Assembly: GCA_001949185.1 (NCBI GenBank)
Contig: BDGG01000002.1
Coordinates: 8,088,772-8,152,771, forward strand
DNA from: Ramazzottius varieornatus
Taxonomy: Eukaryota; Tardigrada; Eutardigrada; Parachela; Ramazzottiidae
Length of the DNA stretch: 64,000 bases
Reading direction: 5' to 3'
Part shown: in pieces, positions 48,972 to 59,999 of the stretch
Numbering within the stretch: the stretch's first letter is position 1
Layout of the letters: the number at the start of each line of letters is the position of its first letter
Notes under the pieces: model-generated
Seen by the model: the letters and a program-made list of their open reading frames with translations, nothing else
Told to the model about the DNA's origin: nothing
Databases searched by the model: none
Position numbers and translations under genes: made by a program

Positions 48972-49268
48972 TTTTTATTCACGATGAACAAACCAGAAAA
49001 TACTGCAGTAAGAATTTGGCCTTGTCGTATGAAATGAAATTACGTTGTCGATTAAATCTACGTCGCAAGTGCCTCTACCGACCTGGATTTCGTTTCCGGT
49101 CCAGGCTCTTTAACATAGGACTTCATCGTTCTCTCAGTTGGGTATCTTCCTGGCTTCTCGATCCCTTACGTTGATCACAACTAGCACCATTCGACAGCCT
49201 ATCATTTTATCTACCGTTTTATCTACAAACATTCGGGAACAAGTGTCACAAAACGAGCGAATTCCAAC

Positions 49269-49321
49269 GGCTAACTTTACAAACCCGGTATGGGGTGGCT
49301 AAGTTTACAACCTTTCCCTCG
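49269..49321 (-). repeat. Tigger right terminal inverted repeat
   Basis: 53 bp ending CCTTTCCCTCG, immediately followed by the TA duplication. Confidence 0.93.
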
Positions 49322-49342
49322 TAACCATAAAAGCTGTCCACA

Positions 49343-49693
49343 GTCACGCTCATTGGTCATCGCCACCCTCATGTTCTTCCTTTGGCTGCATGTATCTTGT
49401 GATCCTATTGACCGACTTCACTGACTTGACCGATGATACTTAGTATACACCTTGAACTTTCTGATCAGGTGACGTGTGGATCGTCTGCTCGATCAACCAA
49501 CCGCTACGCTTGGCTGGTTGGAGCAACGAAATACTATCATTTTCGACAGCCTATCTCCCGTTACGTGACAGCCTTATGAGGAAACCTAAACGGCCAAAAG
49601 ATAGCCCAAACATCATTGAATAAACAGCAGTAAAAGAGACTTCCCGAAAAATTTCCCTACGAAATTTCCGCATATGGGTGCTACCGCCCACTT
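49343..49693 (+). repeat. Left arm of a 351-bp inverted repeat
   Basis: It begins GTCACGCTCATTGGTC and is the reverse complement of 53327-53677, apart from one base seen by eye. It starts 19 bp beyond the TA that follows the Tigger element. Confidence 0.93.
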
Positions 49694-50371
49694 TCCGTGA
49701 AAACTGAATGGATTGTTTCCCTTCTAGCTCATTTGTAATTCTAAATCAGAGGACTATATGTTCTACCAAGAAGAAATTCTAATTTATATATACTGTTATA
49801 TCTTGGTTTTTATCCAAACCAGTTCTAAATAACCATAACATCAATCATAACCTAAAATCGAATGTAGATAGTACAAAATACGGAGGAGTGGGTGACAGAA
49901 GCCGAATCTTCGAGTTTGCTCACCGTTAACTTTTTCCAAATTTTTGCGTGATTTTAGTTTTGTGAGGGTTGTAGCCGGGCCATGGTCATCACCAAGCAAT
50001 CTCCAGACTCAGATACATGTATCTGTTGTACATTTCAAGACCGCCATTGAATTTCCGTATTTCATTCGATCGTCATTCAGTCTCCATCATGAGAAGGGTG
50101 ATGCCATAGGCACCACTATCACAACCCGTCAAGCTGCAGAGACCCCGATTTAATTCGCTAATTCGAAAACCCTTTTAATGCGGTATTACTATGGACCCCT
50201 GATTTCAAAATCACTTTCCTGTTCTTATCAAACCGCAACTACGTGTACCTGAGATTAAGTCTAACAATGTCACAGAAAATCTTTATTTAGTCTGCTTCAT
50301 ATCACTGGCGAACTTCCTGATCGGGGTATCAATAGCTGTGTGTCGGATTCGGGGTTTCCTAATTTCTTTAA

Positions 50372-50576
50372 AGTACCGATGTAGTCGGACAGGATTGGGT
50401 CCGGATGCGTGTAAAAAGACTGGCCAGAACTAGCAGAATCTGCTGTTAAATGTGATGTCATATCGATCAGCTGATCAGTACACACGTTCACCAAATATTT
50501 CACCCACTATCCGGACAATCTGTTTGCACGCACCCGCCGCCAATTCTGTCCGACTACATCGGTACTATAAAGTATT
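50372..50576. mobile_element. MITE 1 nested in the dispersed repeat
   Basis: 205 bp with terminal inverted repeats AGTACCGATGTAGTCGGACA and its complement; similarity between the ends extends ~35 bp (ATTGG, GTGCGTG). No coding potential. Confidence 0.85.
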
Positions 50577-50580
50577 GTAC

Positions 50581-50774
50581 ACGCACGATGGGTAATTATG
50601 GGACAGTAAAATTATGGGGCAGGCGGAAAGGACGACAAAATGGAAATTCAACCGTAGAAAAGTGTTGAAAAGTCCATTAGTGTGAATCGGTCGTGTACGT
50701 ACCTGCTTCCGTACCGCGGTGGGGAAAAGGCCTGTCCCATAATTTTCACTGTCCCATAATTACGCATCGTGCGT
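50581..50774. mobile_element. MITE 2 nested in the dispersed repeat
   Basis: 194 bp with ends ACGCACGATG-G/C-GTAATTATG then GGACAGT and their complement, ~45-bp inverted repeats. Adjacent to MITE 1. Confidence 0.85.
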
Positions 50775-51540
50775 TTATTAACAGGGGTGTCTGCAGCAAA
50801 TCAGAAGTAAAACAGGGCTTCGATAGGGGTGTCTGTAGCCAAACAGGGATTTGCTTATGGCTATTTCCTCATGAAAATATTGATAGAGTAGACAGGTTGA
50901 TACGAAATCTAAGCGGCGCAAGAAATCCAATTAGCGCAGAGGCCTAGCTCCACCTAAGTCCTGCGCTGATCATGCGAAGTTGAGACTCGTTACGCAAAGC
51001 AGGTGATTTGCGTAACTTCTCCGGAAATTTCTGCAAAACCTCCCTTCTTTCTCGCGGACCAGTTTGAAACAAGATATCGAATCGTTCTGAATCTTCATTC
51101 TGACTGAGTAATGGAAACAGAAGGTTTGACTTTCAACGACTGAAAGCTGAGTCCTATCAGAAACCGCGTATTATTTTGTTAAGCATAGTCACAGTTAACA
51201 AAGCGGTGGAAGCTACAGTTGGAGGCAGAGAGCTTATTCCGATAAAATCACAGTTGAGCTGCAGTTTATGGAAGATTCAAAAGCAGCAGTTACATCGAGA
51301 ATATCCTTTGTTTCTTAAGTTACGAAAGTCACAAATAAGCATACAGTTATCGCTACAGTTTGATCGAGAACCCATATTCCACGCCATACATCAGAAGACG
51401 CGGTTAGAACTACAGCTGGTGCCTTGTAGAAATATCCTAGGATGAAATGAACGATCTGGAGAAAAACTTTTGGACAGTTCCTGGCATCTTTGCTTCCATT
51501 TCGCGACCCCTTTGAAGGTTGCCTCTTTCTAAGTTGGTTT

Positions 51541-51600
51541 CTGGGGAAAAATTTCTGAAGTGAAAAATAGGGAAGAAATTCTCGATACTGCAGTACTTTT
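51541..51600. repeat. Direct repeat copy 1
   Basis: It matches 52272-52330: AGTGAAAAATAGGGAAG or its variant, then AATTCT-x-GATACTGCAGTACT. Confidence 0.7.
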
Positions 51601-52271
51601 GTATTCGCTCAAAACTTCGGCACACTCATGTGACTGGCCCATAAACTAAGCCCCGGGTGATCGTGGAATTTTTTTACCTGTCCTGTGACAGCGCTGTACG
51701 CACTATACCGGCTGCACGGCCTTGCTGTGGATAGCCAGCGTTTGTGACGTCGCTAACATGAGCCTAGCGGATGAGTCATCAATGACTTACCACAACAACA
51801 AAGCAGCGTTAACCGTAGCGCTCACCATCGCCGAAGCAAAATCTATGTGTTGTGTGACTGTGCGGTACATATTAAGATGTATGACCTGCGCAATCCACAC
51901 TTATACATGGTGCACCGCGCATGCTTTGCTTGTAGTGCGCGCGCTGAGCTCCGCCCCCCATTTCAGAAGGTACTCCAAAGTATCCGTATAGCTATACACA
52001 GCGCTGAACTTTCCAGAGAATACAGTTCAGTTCTTCTTTACCAATCTTTGTTGGTAGAGAGCTGCAGTGCCGAAGTACGATACTTTGTCGGTCTGCACCA
52101 ACGTGTTATCTGAAAACTTAAGGATTCGCATTCGAAAATCGTGTCTTCAGCCCAAAAAAGCCCCGCGCTCTTCCTTGTTTTCGCGTGATCTCTTTATCCA
52201 TTTGCGCATGTGAGACAGCATGAAAAATAAGTACACATTCAAAAAACAATGAGGTTGACTTTTCTGAGGTT

Positions 52272-52330
52272 GTTAATTTCTGAGCAAAGTTCCTGGAGTG
52301 AAAAAATAGGTAAGGAATTCTAGATACTGC
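52272..52330. repeat. Direct repeat copy 2
   Basis: Partner of 51541-51600, 0.73 kb away in the same orientation. Confidence 0.7.
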
Positions 52331-53045
52331 AGTACTACTTTCTGTTCTACTTTTCTAATCTTTCTGATCTCTTTCTTTCTGAATCTTTCTGAAATGATAT
52401 GCCGTTAGGGTCAACAATGAAAATGAATAATCTGTGCATGTAGTCCCAGCTTCAAAAAAGATGGAAACCGATATATAGCGGGCTACCTAGAAAGAAATAT
52501 AGAATTTTCATGTCAAAATTTTGACCGGTCCGCCCAAACATAAAGCCGCGCATGTCATAGCCGAAGCATGTTTAAACTGAATTCCCAAAAGGCCGAAGTG
52601 AGGTTCACAGAAGAAAGCCAAAATATACAGTTTCTGTGGTTGGTAAGTTAGTTTTGAATTCGCCCCTAGAACTAAGAACTGCTAACTGCAAAGAGCTTCC
52701 CGCTGTTGTTCATGCTCGAACAGAACTGCGAAAGTGGGAGAAGGGAAATTCAATTACGTCCTGGTTTGGCATGTAAGCAGAATGAGGCAATCTCGCAAGT
52801 GCGAGCCACAGCTATGAAAACTGAAATTTTGCTATCTGTTACGAGAGGCAAATTCTTTGTTAGTGGCCACCACGCTTACTCTACCCTACCATGCAGAAAC
52901 TGCGTTCCTATGCTAAGCAACACTGACCAGTGACAGAAAGCTACAAAACTTTATAACTCATAAAAATAGGAATAACATTCGGACCAGGTCAAAAGCAGGA
53001 AATAATGTCGATAGGTACGTCTGCAGCTCACGGTCCATCAGCACA

Positions 53046-53130
53046 AACAATTTGAAGGATTTTCGACTAGCGGTTTCTGAGAACGCTAACCAAAAAGATT
53101 CTAGGACTTAACATTAGTTATAATTTAGAT
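53046..53130. repeat. Dispersed repeat copy 2
   Basis: Partner of 44012-44098. Confidence 0.85.
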
Positions 53131-53326
53131 TAACAGTGCTCTCAGAGCCGACAGCATCCCAGTCTACAACGGAATATCTCTTGTGTTTTTCTTGATTCAA
53201 GGCAACCTGCGAGCGAGCCGAAGGCGAAGCAACTGTGCTATTGCTGGAAATCGGTGTCGTGGAAATCGGACGTGAAAGAAAGAAAATATCCAAAATTTAA
53301 GTCTATCATCCATAAAGCGCATTGGG

Positions 53327-53677
53327 AAGTGGGCGGTGGCACCCATATGCGGAAATTTCGTAGGGAAATTTTTCGGGAAGTCTCTTTTACTGCTGTTTAT
53401 TCAATGATGTTTGGGCTATCTTTTGGCCGTTTAGGTTTCCTCATAAGGCTGTCACGTAACGGGAGATAGGCTGTCGAAAATGATAGTATTTCGTTGCTCC
53501 AACCAGCCAAGCGTAGCGGTTGGTTGATCGAGCAGACGATCCACACGTCACCTGATCAGAAAGTTCAAGGTGTATACTAAGTATCATCGGTCAAGTCAGT
53601 GAAGTCGGTCAATAGGATCACAAGATACATGCAGCCAAAGGAAGAACATGAGGGTGGCGATGACCAATGAGCGTGAC
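53327..53677 (-). repeat. Right arm of a 351-bp inverted repeat
   Basis: Reverse complement of 49343-49693. The two arms enclose 3,633 bp, a 4,335-bp unit overall. No target-site duplication is evident outside the arms. Confidence 0.93.
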
Positions 53678-54336
53678 GGTATATGCTACACCCCGCAGCC
53701 CTCGTCGAGCGTTATTTGAAAAAGTCAACAGCGAAAGCTGCAGTTATTTCAACGTTATTTGTATCATTGTATGTTTGCATAACTGCGCTATCCTGGTGGA
53801 ACATATAACCGCGATTTCGCGGATCATCTGCGTCAGACGCTGGAATAAATCTGTGCGATACCACCGTCCGGCAGAGATACTGCCTCTCTCTCTCCCTCTC
53901 ATTGAAACACCTGAATATTCCCGCTGACCCTGCATGTACACTGGATATCCCGTGTACAGGTGCACCTAATCGCAACCAGTGGACGCAGCGAAACGATTTC
54001 GTTGAGATGAGGCGTCCGCCGTGAGCCGGCAGGCGACAATCTTGTTTCAATTGATCCTAACCGTGTGACGCCAGCTCATCTTCATTAGTGTCATTCAAGA
54101 ATGGTAATGCAATCCCTTCAACAGCAAGCTGCCGGTGAAGTGCCCTCGCACAGCCTTCGCTGTCAGTTCAGATACAATCCAACTATAGCGCGACAACACA
54201 AATACTTCGGAATCTAACTCACTGTATTTATACTCTGTGATTATGGTGTAGCATCCAAATTTGCTGATTCCCAAAATGTTAGTTTCGGTCGTGGGATTCA
54301 CACGTAGCAGATCTTCGAAGTCACCATCCGTGTCAC

Positions 54337-54423
54337 CTGAGCAAGAGTAGCGGGCTCGTTTCGTTTGATCGCAGCCAGGCTGCAAGCCACGAGTACAACG
54401 CTTAAAATATAGTGACGAACCAT
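54337..54423 (-). CDS. Possible first exon of a secreted protein
   Basis: An ATG at 54423 opens 29 codons beginning MVRHYILSVVLVACSLAA, a good leader, ending CTCAG before a GTGACA donor in phase 0. No downstream exon in a compatible phase was found, so it may be a fragment or chance. Confidence 0.2.
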
Positions 54424-55083
54424 GGTAATGCGCGGTTACCAATGCGAGGAACCATGTTCGTTCGGACAAGTTAATAACTACGATAATAAGGTGAACAGTG
54501 TGCTCACAAAACACTCAAGAATCACAGTCAATTCGTTTTCCTGGAAACAAAACGTGCATTTTTATAGGCCACGAGATTGTAAAAGGGGTGAAGTAACTCC
54601 GGTGCAATCATAAAGACAGCAAAAGCCTAAGATTTAAGGTAAGCTTAGAATTGAGTCTCATGTTTATCAGTCCACCTTATACATCCATTCGAAAATCCTA
54701 AATTGTATCGGAGTGACCAGATTTTGATATTTCAAACGTTTTTGTAAAGATTGGTATTTCATATTCCCAACAACATAATAATCGGGCGATACAATTACCT
54801 AATCAACTGGCAGTAATCAGTCTTGCAGATCTCCCAAACAACCTCTTTTTCGGCCGCGTGCTGCGGAAGCCAGCCATCCCCTATCAGAACACACTTATCA
54901 TCGTAACGTAATGGAATTTATATGAAAGCGAGTAAACTGTACTATTTAAACGTAACTTGGTAGCAAGGATGTTGAAGACAAGGGTTTAGGAATATTCACC
55001 ACCAAAACTGACGAGAATACTTCCTGGTTAACATCATAACACAGCTTTTACTGCATACCTGCAAAAGTTTCTTCCGCTGACTA

Positions 55084-55260
55084 GTTCGAAAGCCCAATGT
55101 TAACCCTACACTACGTTCATAAACTCGTCTTGCTAGCGAATGGCTGGCTTTCGCAGCACGGAACCGAAAACATGGTTGGTTTGGGCGTCTGCAAGGCTGA
55201 CAATTGTCGGTTGATTTTTTGATTAGATCGCACAAAAGTTACGTGGTCATAAAGATAAGA
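55084..55260. repeat. Diverged direct repeat copy 1
   Basis: It aligns with 56257-56430: GAAAGC-x-C-x-ATGTT, CTGGCTTTC and CCGAAAACA in the same order. Divergence is high. Confidence 0.5.
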
Positions 55261-56256
55261 CATCGATCTCTACGCGGACGTTCAAGATACTGAGCTCTGC
55301 ATACTGCGAAACAAATCATGAAATGTTGAATAAAACCGGGGGTGGACCGTCGAATATGAGGCTCCGTGTACATGGTGGGAGGCGATTGTACCGCAACGTC
55401 TACGCCGGTTTGCGAGGTGTCCGATCTCGACTTTTGTACCCATTTGGGTCCTGGTTATGTTACTGTCATCGTTTGGTTTCTGTCTAGACCTGTTCAAAAC
55501 AACAGTGAACTCAAAACTGCAAACCCGAAACTCCACAGTAAGGGCGGACTGCGGGTTCTTTGCTGACGTAGCCCGATTGTTAGATTTCCCTTCCTTTAAC
55601 TTTTTATGAAGTTTCTCATGATTTGTTCGTTTTGTGAAAGTCATGGATGGAGCAAGATCATAACCACGCAACTTCCAGACTTGAATATACGCATCTATCG
55701 CACATTTCCTTGAGATTCGTGGGCCTACTGGGCTTAGAATGCATAACAATAATCTCAAACCAGAGACGGGGTCGCTTTTTCAATTTTCCGTTTACTAAAA
55801 CGGTCGGCCTTTGAGTGGATTTGACCAAGCCTTGGCCATATAAATTGGTCAAACTTTTGGCCAATATTGTCGACGAAAAATTGGCCAGTCGTCAATAGAA
55901 CTTTGCATCTAAAGTAGAGCCAACACCAGGCTTTCGAACGAGCCCATGGGAAATCTTTCGAAGCTCTGCAAATAAAAATTCATTAAAACGCCAACCAGGA
56001 AGTTTTGTTGGTTACTTTTGGTGGTGGATATCCCAGACGCCTTTTCTTCGGTATCCTTGCTGCCAAGTTACTTTCAAATGGCAGCCAGTTTCATGGATGT
56101 AACCAAGCTTTGTTGTGTGAGTCGTTCGGTCAGCCAAAACGGAAGACATCAGAAGCCAAGCAGAACGCACCGTGTTTCATGCGGCAAAGAACTCATTTCC
56201 GGATGTTGACAAAACGTTTTTCACAGAGCTTTGATGAATTATCACATGGGCTTGTT

Positions 56257-56430
56257 GGAAAGCTCGATGTTGACTCTACGTTACGACCATAATGCCGTTC
56301 TGTCAGCTGCTGTCTGGCTTTCAAAGCCTGGCCCCGAAAACAAGAGTATCTTCGGGTTCGTAGGGATGACTACGGCCAGTTGATTTGTTGATCAAGCCTC
56401 TCGAAAGCCACGTGATCGTTAATGTGAATG
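56257..56430. repeat. Diverged direct repeat copy 2
   Basis: Partner of 55084-55260. Confidence 0.5.
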
Positions 56431-57105
56431 CATTTGTTTTCCAGCGCGGAAAGCAATCGTCTTCCAGGTGAAAAACAGTATTTCGCAGTCTATTTCGACT
56501 GATAGTCGAGCTAACATGGAAAATTTAGACCAAGAGTGAAGCCAGTAGGCCAATTGGTTCGACCAAAGCTTGGTCTGATCCACTCTGTACCCAGTAGTAC
56601 GGACATGGCACTCATTAGAATTGATACGTCATATTAACAGTTTGGATTGCTCGAATTCGGCGGAACCTTTTCGGAGTTCTGTTCTAGTGTATCTACTAGC
56701 GGCAAACTAGGCGAAATCTTCTTTGGACGGACGCACATAGTGATGCGACGCGCATATCTGCGGCCGGCGTATTAGCAACAGCCAGTTTGTCCGTTGAAGC
56801 CAGCTTTTCCCGAGAAACAAGGTAACAGTCACTTCCACTGTTGTGGTTCACGATTTAGGGGCTTGCAGCTTCAACTGGCTCAGCAAGCGATGAGAAGCAT
56901 TTTTTCAATATAACCCTCAGTCATCGATCGCATCCGACAAATTCCGCTACAGCTCCGCCGTCTTGCGGCCTGAATGTTTCACGTTCGTACTTTCTTGGAT
57001 AGCCTCTGTCGATGTTCCATCCTGTACGTCAGGATAAGATTATCCTGATGCTGAGAGCATTCACTACGTAACATCTTGCTGCCGCCGCCGCCGCCCGTAA
57101 GCTTA

Positions 57106-57227
57106 GTACTGTATACTCTCCCGAAATTCACGTACGTCACTCCATTCAGAGTGTAAAACTAGAGAAAGAGTTCTCATACGGTGACCATAACAGTGACGTA
57201 CGTGAATTTCAGGAGAGCATACAGTAC
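57106..57227. mobile_element. Small MITE with TA target duplication
   Basis: 122 bp with ~36-bp inverted repeats: GTACTGTATACTCTCCCGAA in the left arm, the right arm differing at two or three bases, both continuing into ATTCACGTACGTCACT. TA flanks both ends (57104-57105, 57228-57229), as for Tc1/mariner-derived MITEs. Confidence 0.85.
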
Positions 57228-57485
57228 TAGGTGCTGGTGCAGTTGTCTGCCTCTGGTCCCCCCAAACGAGCATCTCGTCGTTTTTCAAACATTTTATGAC
57301 CAGTGCGACTGATATCAGCTTTTGCTTTCTCCAAAATCGGTGGGCCGGCGCGTGCTGTATCCGAATATTATTTCCCACCGAGAAACGAGAAAGTTCTATA
57401 CGGAGAACGCTCGGAAACTCAGCCCAATTCTTAAGACACTGAGGAAAGCCGAGCTGTGTGAATGTTTGTGAATCGATAAACGGGA

Positions 57486-59342
57486 ATGTTCGGAGAGCAT
57501 GGCCAGGTGATTGCAGTTGTTAGTTACGTGCTGAATGCAGTATCTATCGTTTGCCTCTTGGTTAGTCTCCTTACTAATACCTGGCTGACCACGCAAGAGC
57601 GGATTCCCGAGCTGCAATCGGATGTCGTCTCTCCTGTGTTGACCACCGGTGGCATCAAGATGCGCCTTAATATCACCTACACTCTGCGTTATACTCAATC
57701 GGGCATGTGGAGTTTTTGCCAACGAAATCGTAAGTTTTTCGTAATTGCGATTTATGGAGTTCATCAGGACAATATCAGCAAATCTTCCTTAACTATTATT
57801 AAACTTGGGTGTTTTATTTTCAATACAAAGCAGTTTTGGGCGCAGTACTGTGATCAGTAGGGAAACCTGGATTTGCCGACGGGGAGTAGTTCCTCACACT
57901 GAAGTTATTGACACTCCACGCGTGCTTACGCTCTCATTAACCTTTGTTCGTGTTGATACTCGTGAGCATCAAACGACGTAGCTAGCGATCCTCCGTGTGT
58001 TGTGAAATAATGTTTTGTCTGCATATTACAGCTCATCAAGCGGAAGTTGACTGCTATTGGATTGAGCATCAGATTCCTGATCACAACAACATGGTTGATC
58101 CTCGTAATGCAACCACCTGCATTTTATGTAAGGCTTTCTTGGACTAATTGAACTTCAGTAGCCATACAATTACGAAATCTTCAGCCTGTTGAGTGCTGTA
58201 CACTCATCGCAGCTTTAGACACCATGTCGTCCTTCTCCTGTAGAATACGAATATTGCCACCAATTACAGTCGTTTTGAATTCACTGTGATAATTTGACAG
58301 ATGTTCCGGCGTCGACGACGTCACTCTAATGGGAAAAATTTTGTTTTTAACCACAGATGCGACAATGGTCTCACTTCCTTCGATAATATCAGCAACCTCA
58401 ATCACATTAATGGGCCTGCTGACCAACTTCCTCATGCGATTTCGGAAGCTATACATCTTCATCAGCGGAATCATTTACATTCTGGCTGGGATTTGTACGT
58501 TCACTTGCCTTGTCATCTTTATCACCTACGTGATCCAAGAACTCGAGCACAAAAGTCAAGAGAAAGGCGAAGACGGCGACCCCATCTTCACATACCGTTA
58601 CGGTTATTCCCTTCTGTTCGCAATGATCTCCTTTTGTTGTCAAGAGCTGGGCGGCATTGCCCTCATATATCTTTCCATCGCTCGTTTCACGTCTCATTGG
58701 ACGGAAAAGGACCGTCGGTTGGCTTTACAACATTGTCAACTGCAACCTTCTTCATGGTGCTCATCAGCTCAATTTACGTCTTTTCAACCACTGCAGTCGC
58801 CCAACGACCGGTGTATACATTCCAGTGACGTTCGTCGTTATCATTCAACATCCGAACTGGATCCCCAGGCTTTTCCCTGCCAGAACAATACTTATCCACC
58901 AACACAATCGCATTTCACTTACAACAACCAGCGTTTGCCGTCCTGGTATCCTCCGCTGGCACAGCATCCGCTGAAGACCGCAGCTCACAGCAGTCGCTCT
59001 GCCGAGAACAGCCCGCAAGCACGTCACCGTCACCCTTGCAGCAACCATACGAACAACCATTGCAACGACGTGAGGTCTTCCATGGCCAACCATATGAACC
59101 ACGTTCGGCCCGACGACGATCGATACCGAGCAGCTGTGCCTCTGCCGCATGCAGCATCCAAGCAATTGGCCTTCTTTTACACCACTGCCCACCGAGTAAA
59201 TTCCCTGCAAGGCGCAAATCCTCTCACTTCTAAAAGTGCAAGCTCCAATCGCTCGGCAAAAGACAATCATCCTCCTGGCGGGAATGCCGTTTTCCGCCTT
59301 TCCCAACAGCGCCATGAAAACTGGAAAATGACACCGGTCTGA
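57486..59342 (+). CDS. Stargazin/TARP-like voltage-gated calcium channel gamma subunit family protein
   Basis: Exons 57486-57729, 58032-58127 and 58357-59342 join in phase to 441 residues. Membrane segment 1 is VVSYVLNAVSIVCLLVSLLT, followed by an extracellular loop with the claudin-family signature SGMWSFC and paired Cys (DCYWIE, TTCILY). Segments 2 (SIISATSITLMGLLTNF), 3 (FISGIIYILAGICTFTC) and 4 (ELGGIALIYLSIARF) precede a ~200-residue hydrophilic His/Asn/Gln-rich tail. The last residues, MTPV, match the type of C-terminal PDZ ligand of stargazin (TTPV). Stargazin-type TARPs control trafficking and gating of AMPA receptors at synapses and bind PSD-95 PDZ domains through that tail. Start chosen because the first segment follows directly. 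The family is strong; the exact subfamily is inferred from the tail. Confidence 0.85.
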
Positions 59343-59478
59343 GAACTAGTAGCACTTCACCTCATTTGCAATCTAGCATAAGCCATCTCAGGACGTTCTT
59401 TTCAGTCTTTGCTTTGGTTTTGTAGTTGTACGATATCGGCAAAGCTCTCCTACCGGTGAACACGTAGCATCAGCTACC

Positions 59479-59817
59479 ATGGATCAACAGCAGCTGTCAC
59501 GTGACCACTTGTAAGGAGGCATTGCCGGTATTGTAGGACAGATGGGTGGATTGATGCTTCGAGATGCGGACACAGCACAGCAGTTGAAAGTGGTTACCGA
59601 AAAAGCACCAATGGCTGCCACGAAAACAATCCAAGCTCAATGATTAAAGCAGTTCACTGCCTTCGCTCTCTGTATAGTTTTTCTTCTGTGGATCGAGTAC
59701 ACCAGTATGATTTTCCGACGCCCTATAACGGCCCGGCGCTTTCGCAGTAAAATTGAAATAGAGGAAGCGGAAATTATGCATTTTGATATGCTCAGCGACC
59801 CACAGAACGAGCACTGA
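59479..59817 (+). pseudogene. Coding-like frame with two in-frame stops, one membrane segment
   Basis: A single frame of 112 codons from ATG 59479 to TGA 59815 reads MDQQQLSRDHL, stop (TAA 59512), GGIAGIVGQMGGLMLRDADT ... TIQAQ, stop (TGA 59641), FTAFALCIVFLLWIEYTSMI ... EIEEAEIMHFDMLSDPQNEH. The blocks look protein-like: a hydrophobic helix, a basic patch, then an acidic tail. A decayed gene copy is most likely; intron splicing does not remove the stops without breaking the frame. Family unknown. Confidence 0.4.
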
Positions 59818-59872
59818 GATCGATAAAAGCGGCTAGTAATCCGGACAGAGTGGAGCATTACTGCACAATTGC

Positions 59873-59996
59873 ATGCAAACGCAACTCCAGATCCTGTTTA
59901 ATGAATTGCCCAACCAGGACGATCCGCCCATACTTGGTGCCGTCAGACTCCTTGGGGATCTCCCTCCGATGCTCATGCAGGCTTTTAAAGCACAAC
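59873..59996 (+). CDS. Possible first coding exon, family unknown
   Basis: ATG 59873 opens MQTQLQILFNELPNQDDPPI and continues to LMQAFKAQ before a GTATGT donor. A strong acceptor before 60105 (CATTGCTCAG) is phase-compatible and gives TKLIKLEVLSVALIHLM to a stop. Another frame (LEIELDLEDLAGITSQPEHV, ~60192-60260) also looks coding. I could not join them into one secure model. Confidence 0.25.
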
Positions 59997-59999
59997 GTA

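Larger units (their letters stand above)
46682..49321 (-). mobile_element. Near-intact Tigger/pogo-type DNA transposon (2,640 bp)
   Basis: Both ends carry 53-bp terminal inverted repeats, 46682-46734 and 49269-49321, differing at two positions by eye, and both begin CGAGG. The element is flanked by TA at 46680-46681 and 49322-49323, the target duplication expected of the Tc1/mariner superfamily. Each TIR holds two related copies of a ~15-bp motif (GTTGTAAACTTAGCC and GTTTGTAAAGTTAGCC), probable transposase binding sites. The transposase lies on the minus strand. Confidence 0.93.
50264..50850. repeat. Dispersed repeat copy 2, split by two MITEs
   Basis: Partner of 40300-40520. The match breaks after GGGGTTTCCTAATTTC and resumes at TTATTAACAGGGGTGTCTG, with the two inverted-repeat elements between. 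Confidence 0.8.
49694..53326. other. Interior of the long inverted repeat
   Basis: Only short ORFs occur (up to 89 codons), none with a recognised domain. It contains a repeat copy at 50264-50850 with nested MITEs, a direct repeat pair at 51541/52272 and the repeat at 53046-53130. Confidence 0.6.
53678..57105. other. Gene-poor repetitive DNA
   Basis: It contains a possible signal-peptide exon at 54337-54423, a diverged direct repeat pair (55084-55260 and 56257-56430), TTGGCCA-type short repeats near 55835-55890 and a GCC microrepeat at 57078-57096. No secure gene. Confidence 0.45.

Noticed and set aside
54095-54423. Lipocalin-like wording (CYTIITEYKYSE ... FVLSR) beside a signal-peptide exon
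   Set aside because: The pieces are in different frames and could not be joined with sensible splice phases; the resemblance is too short.
59511-59536. 26-base GTAAGG...TTGTAG segment as an ultra-short intron
   Set aside because: Removing it shifts the frame away from the protein-like blocks, so it does not explain the stop.
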